Shown one piece after another: positions 63,364-64,000 of a stretch of DNA of 64,000 nt. The first letter of the stretch is position 1; each line of letters opens with the position of its first letter. Under the pieces are notes generated by a model that worked only from the letters and a program-made list of their open reading frames with translations, made no database searches and was not told the DNA's origin. The translations under genes and the position numbers were made by a program. Source of the DNA: JACVRN01 sp963715565 (GTDB lineage Bacteria; Acidobacteriota; Blastocatellia; Pyrinomonadales; Pyrinomonadaceae); the NCBI GenBank assembly GCA_963715565.1, contig OY970256.1, positions 310,001-374,000 of the forward strand. Reading direction: 5' to 3'.

Positions 63364-64000
63364 ATGGGCGACGATTTAACTAATGATATCTCTGGCGTGG
63401 TAGAGGCAGAAGTGATTGGTTCGTCGATCTATCAACGTTTCTACATACGCCGTCCGACCCTGCGCATTATGGTTTACACCGACAGCAGCAGGGAAAACTT
63501 CAATCCCACAGAAGGGTATGGTTTCTCGACTATGGTGCGGCTGGTAGCCGAAAACAACCCCTTTTACGTCAACATTCAATTCACCAACGTCAACCGTCAT
63601 GAAGGCGGCGTGTCGGGCGCGCGTAAACTGACCGACGATGCTGTGAACCCTTACCAGTATGATGAAATCTGGTTCTTTTGCCGGGGGCAGCTAAATACCC
63701 CGCGAGACGCGATGTCGGGCGCGGTAGGTTGGTATAACGGCAATCTCCCGGACAGTGAGCTTACCAATGACGAAGTAGACCTGCTCTGGAGTTACATGAA
63801 TGACGGAGGCGTGCTGATTGCGGGCGACCATGCCAACCCGGACCCGGTCAACCCGGGCGGACCTCCTCTCAACTTGGGGCGCGCGGTCGGCTATAGAATT
63901 CCACGCGCAGGCAAGTTGCGTCGCTGGGAAGGCGCACCCGGTCCCTACACGGACAGGTACGATACTGTGATAAGCGGCGGGAATGAGGGTGATGGCACTC
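63364..64000 (+). CDS. Start of a large protein with a GATase/ThuA-like segment (3' end outside window)
   Basis: The frame is open from the ATG at 63364 to the window end (212 codons) and has the strongest ribosome site in the window (AAGGAGG, 7 nt upstream). No signal peptide is present. Residues about 107-160 read YDEIWFFCRG, then LTNDEVDLLWSYMNDGG and VLIAGDHANPDP. This pattern resembles the class I glutamine-amidotransferase-like fold of ThuA/DUF4350 proteins, where GDH-type loops end a strand. Family and length are uncertain because the gene is cut. Confidence 0.6.
   Translation, partial: MGDDLTNDISGVVEAEVIGSSIYQRFYIRRPTLRIMVYTDSSRENFNPTEGYGFSTMVRLVAENNPFYVNIQFTNVNRHEGGVSGARKLTDDAVNPYQYDEIWFFCRGQLNTPRDAMSGAVGWYNGNLPDSELTNDEVDLLWSYMNDGGVLIAGDHANPDPVNPGGPPLNLGRAVGYRIPRAGKLRRWEGAPGPYTDRYDTVISGGNEGDGT

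Overview
The window looks like a chromosomal piece of a GC-rich Gram-negative bacterium, most probably an Acidobacteriota of the Blastocatellia type. The evidence is: a VWA protein of the acidobacterial type (38796-39824), a TonB-dependent receptor with an N-terminal carboxypeptidase-regulatory-like domain (40178-42589), an OmpA-type outer-membrane protein, TonB- and BamD-like periplasmic proteins, and a complete 16S gene. The assignment is inferred from gene content; a 16S search would settle it. No plasmid, prophage, CRISPR array or transposase gene was seen.

Layout. 1-8 kb: an outer-membrane OmpA-like protein cut by the window edge, a secreted beta-propeller with a peptidoglycan-binding insert, ribosomal protein S1, an HU/IHF protein and a HIT hydrolase. 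8-12.4 kb: pgpH and hflX on the minus strand. 13-26.5 kb: a long plus-strand housekeeping run (propeller protein, M50 protease, trpS, scpA-scpB-rluB, acyl-CoA dehydrogenase, meaB-mce, PPIase, metallo-hydrolase, mtnP, BamD-like protein, PfkB kinase). 26.9-31.8 kb: ppk1, an exported protein with kinase-like motifs, a DUF4956 membrane protein and, convergent to them, an exported CX5R phosphatase. 32-43 kb: DUF2007 and cutA, then mainly minus-strand LOG, fabI, M48 protease, an AT-richer orphan gene, purH, VWA protein and TonB receptor. 43-46 kb: M61-like peptidase and SH3-like lipoprotein. 46-53.5 kb: one rRNA operon with tandem promoters, 16S, tRNA-Ile, initiator tRNA-fMet, tRNA-Ala, a 23S interrupted by two group I introns that each encode a LAGLIDADG endonuclease, and 5S. 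53.5-64 kb: a secreted orphan protein, a 5S remnant, a transglutaminase-like membrane protein, rimO, a TonB-C protein, pgpA, corA, serA and the start of a gene that runs off the end.

Intergenic DNA is unusually structured. Two copies of a roughly 185-nt cloverleaf element (8024-8207, 26542-26728) keep their pairing through compensatory changes, and a related element lies at 63007-63161. At least eleven gaps contain long hairpins built from short tandem words, mostly 7 nt, with the word differing from locus to locus. Several begin at, or inside, the stop codon of the preceding gene.

The strongest leads are the twin-intron 23S gene with a 20-nt internal exon, the initiator tRNA inside the 16S-23S spacer, the ppk1/kinase-like/DUF4956 cluster, an apparent ATC start codon for hflX, and the two families of structured intergenic repeats.
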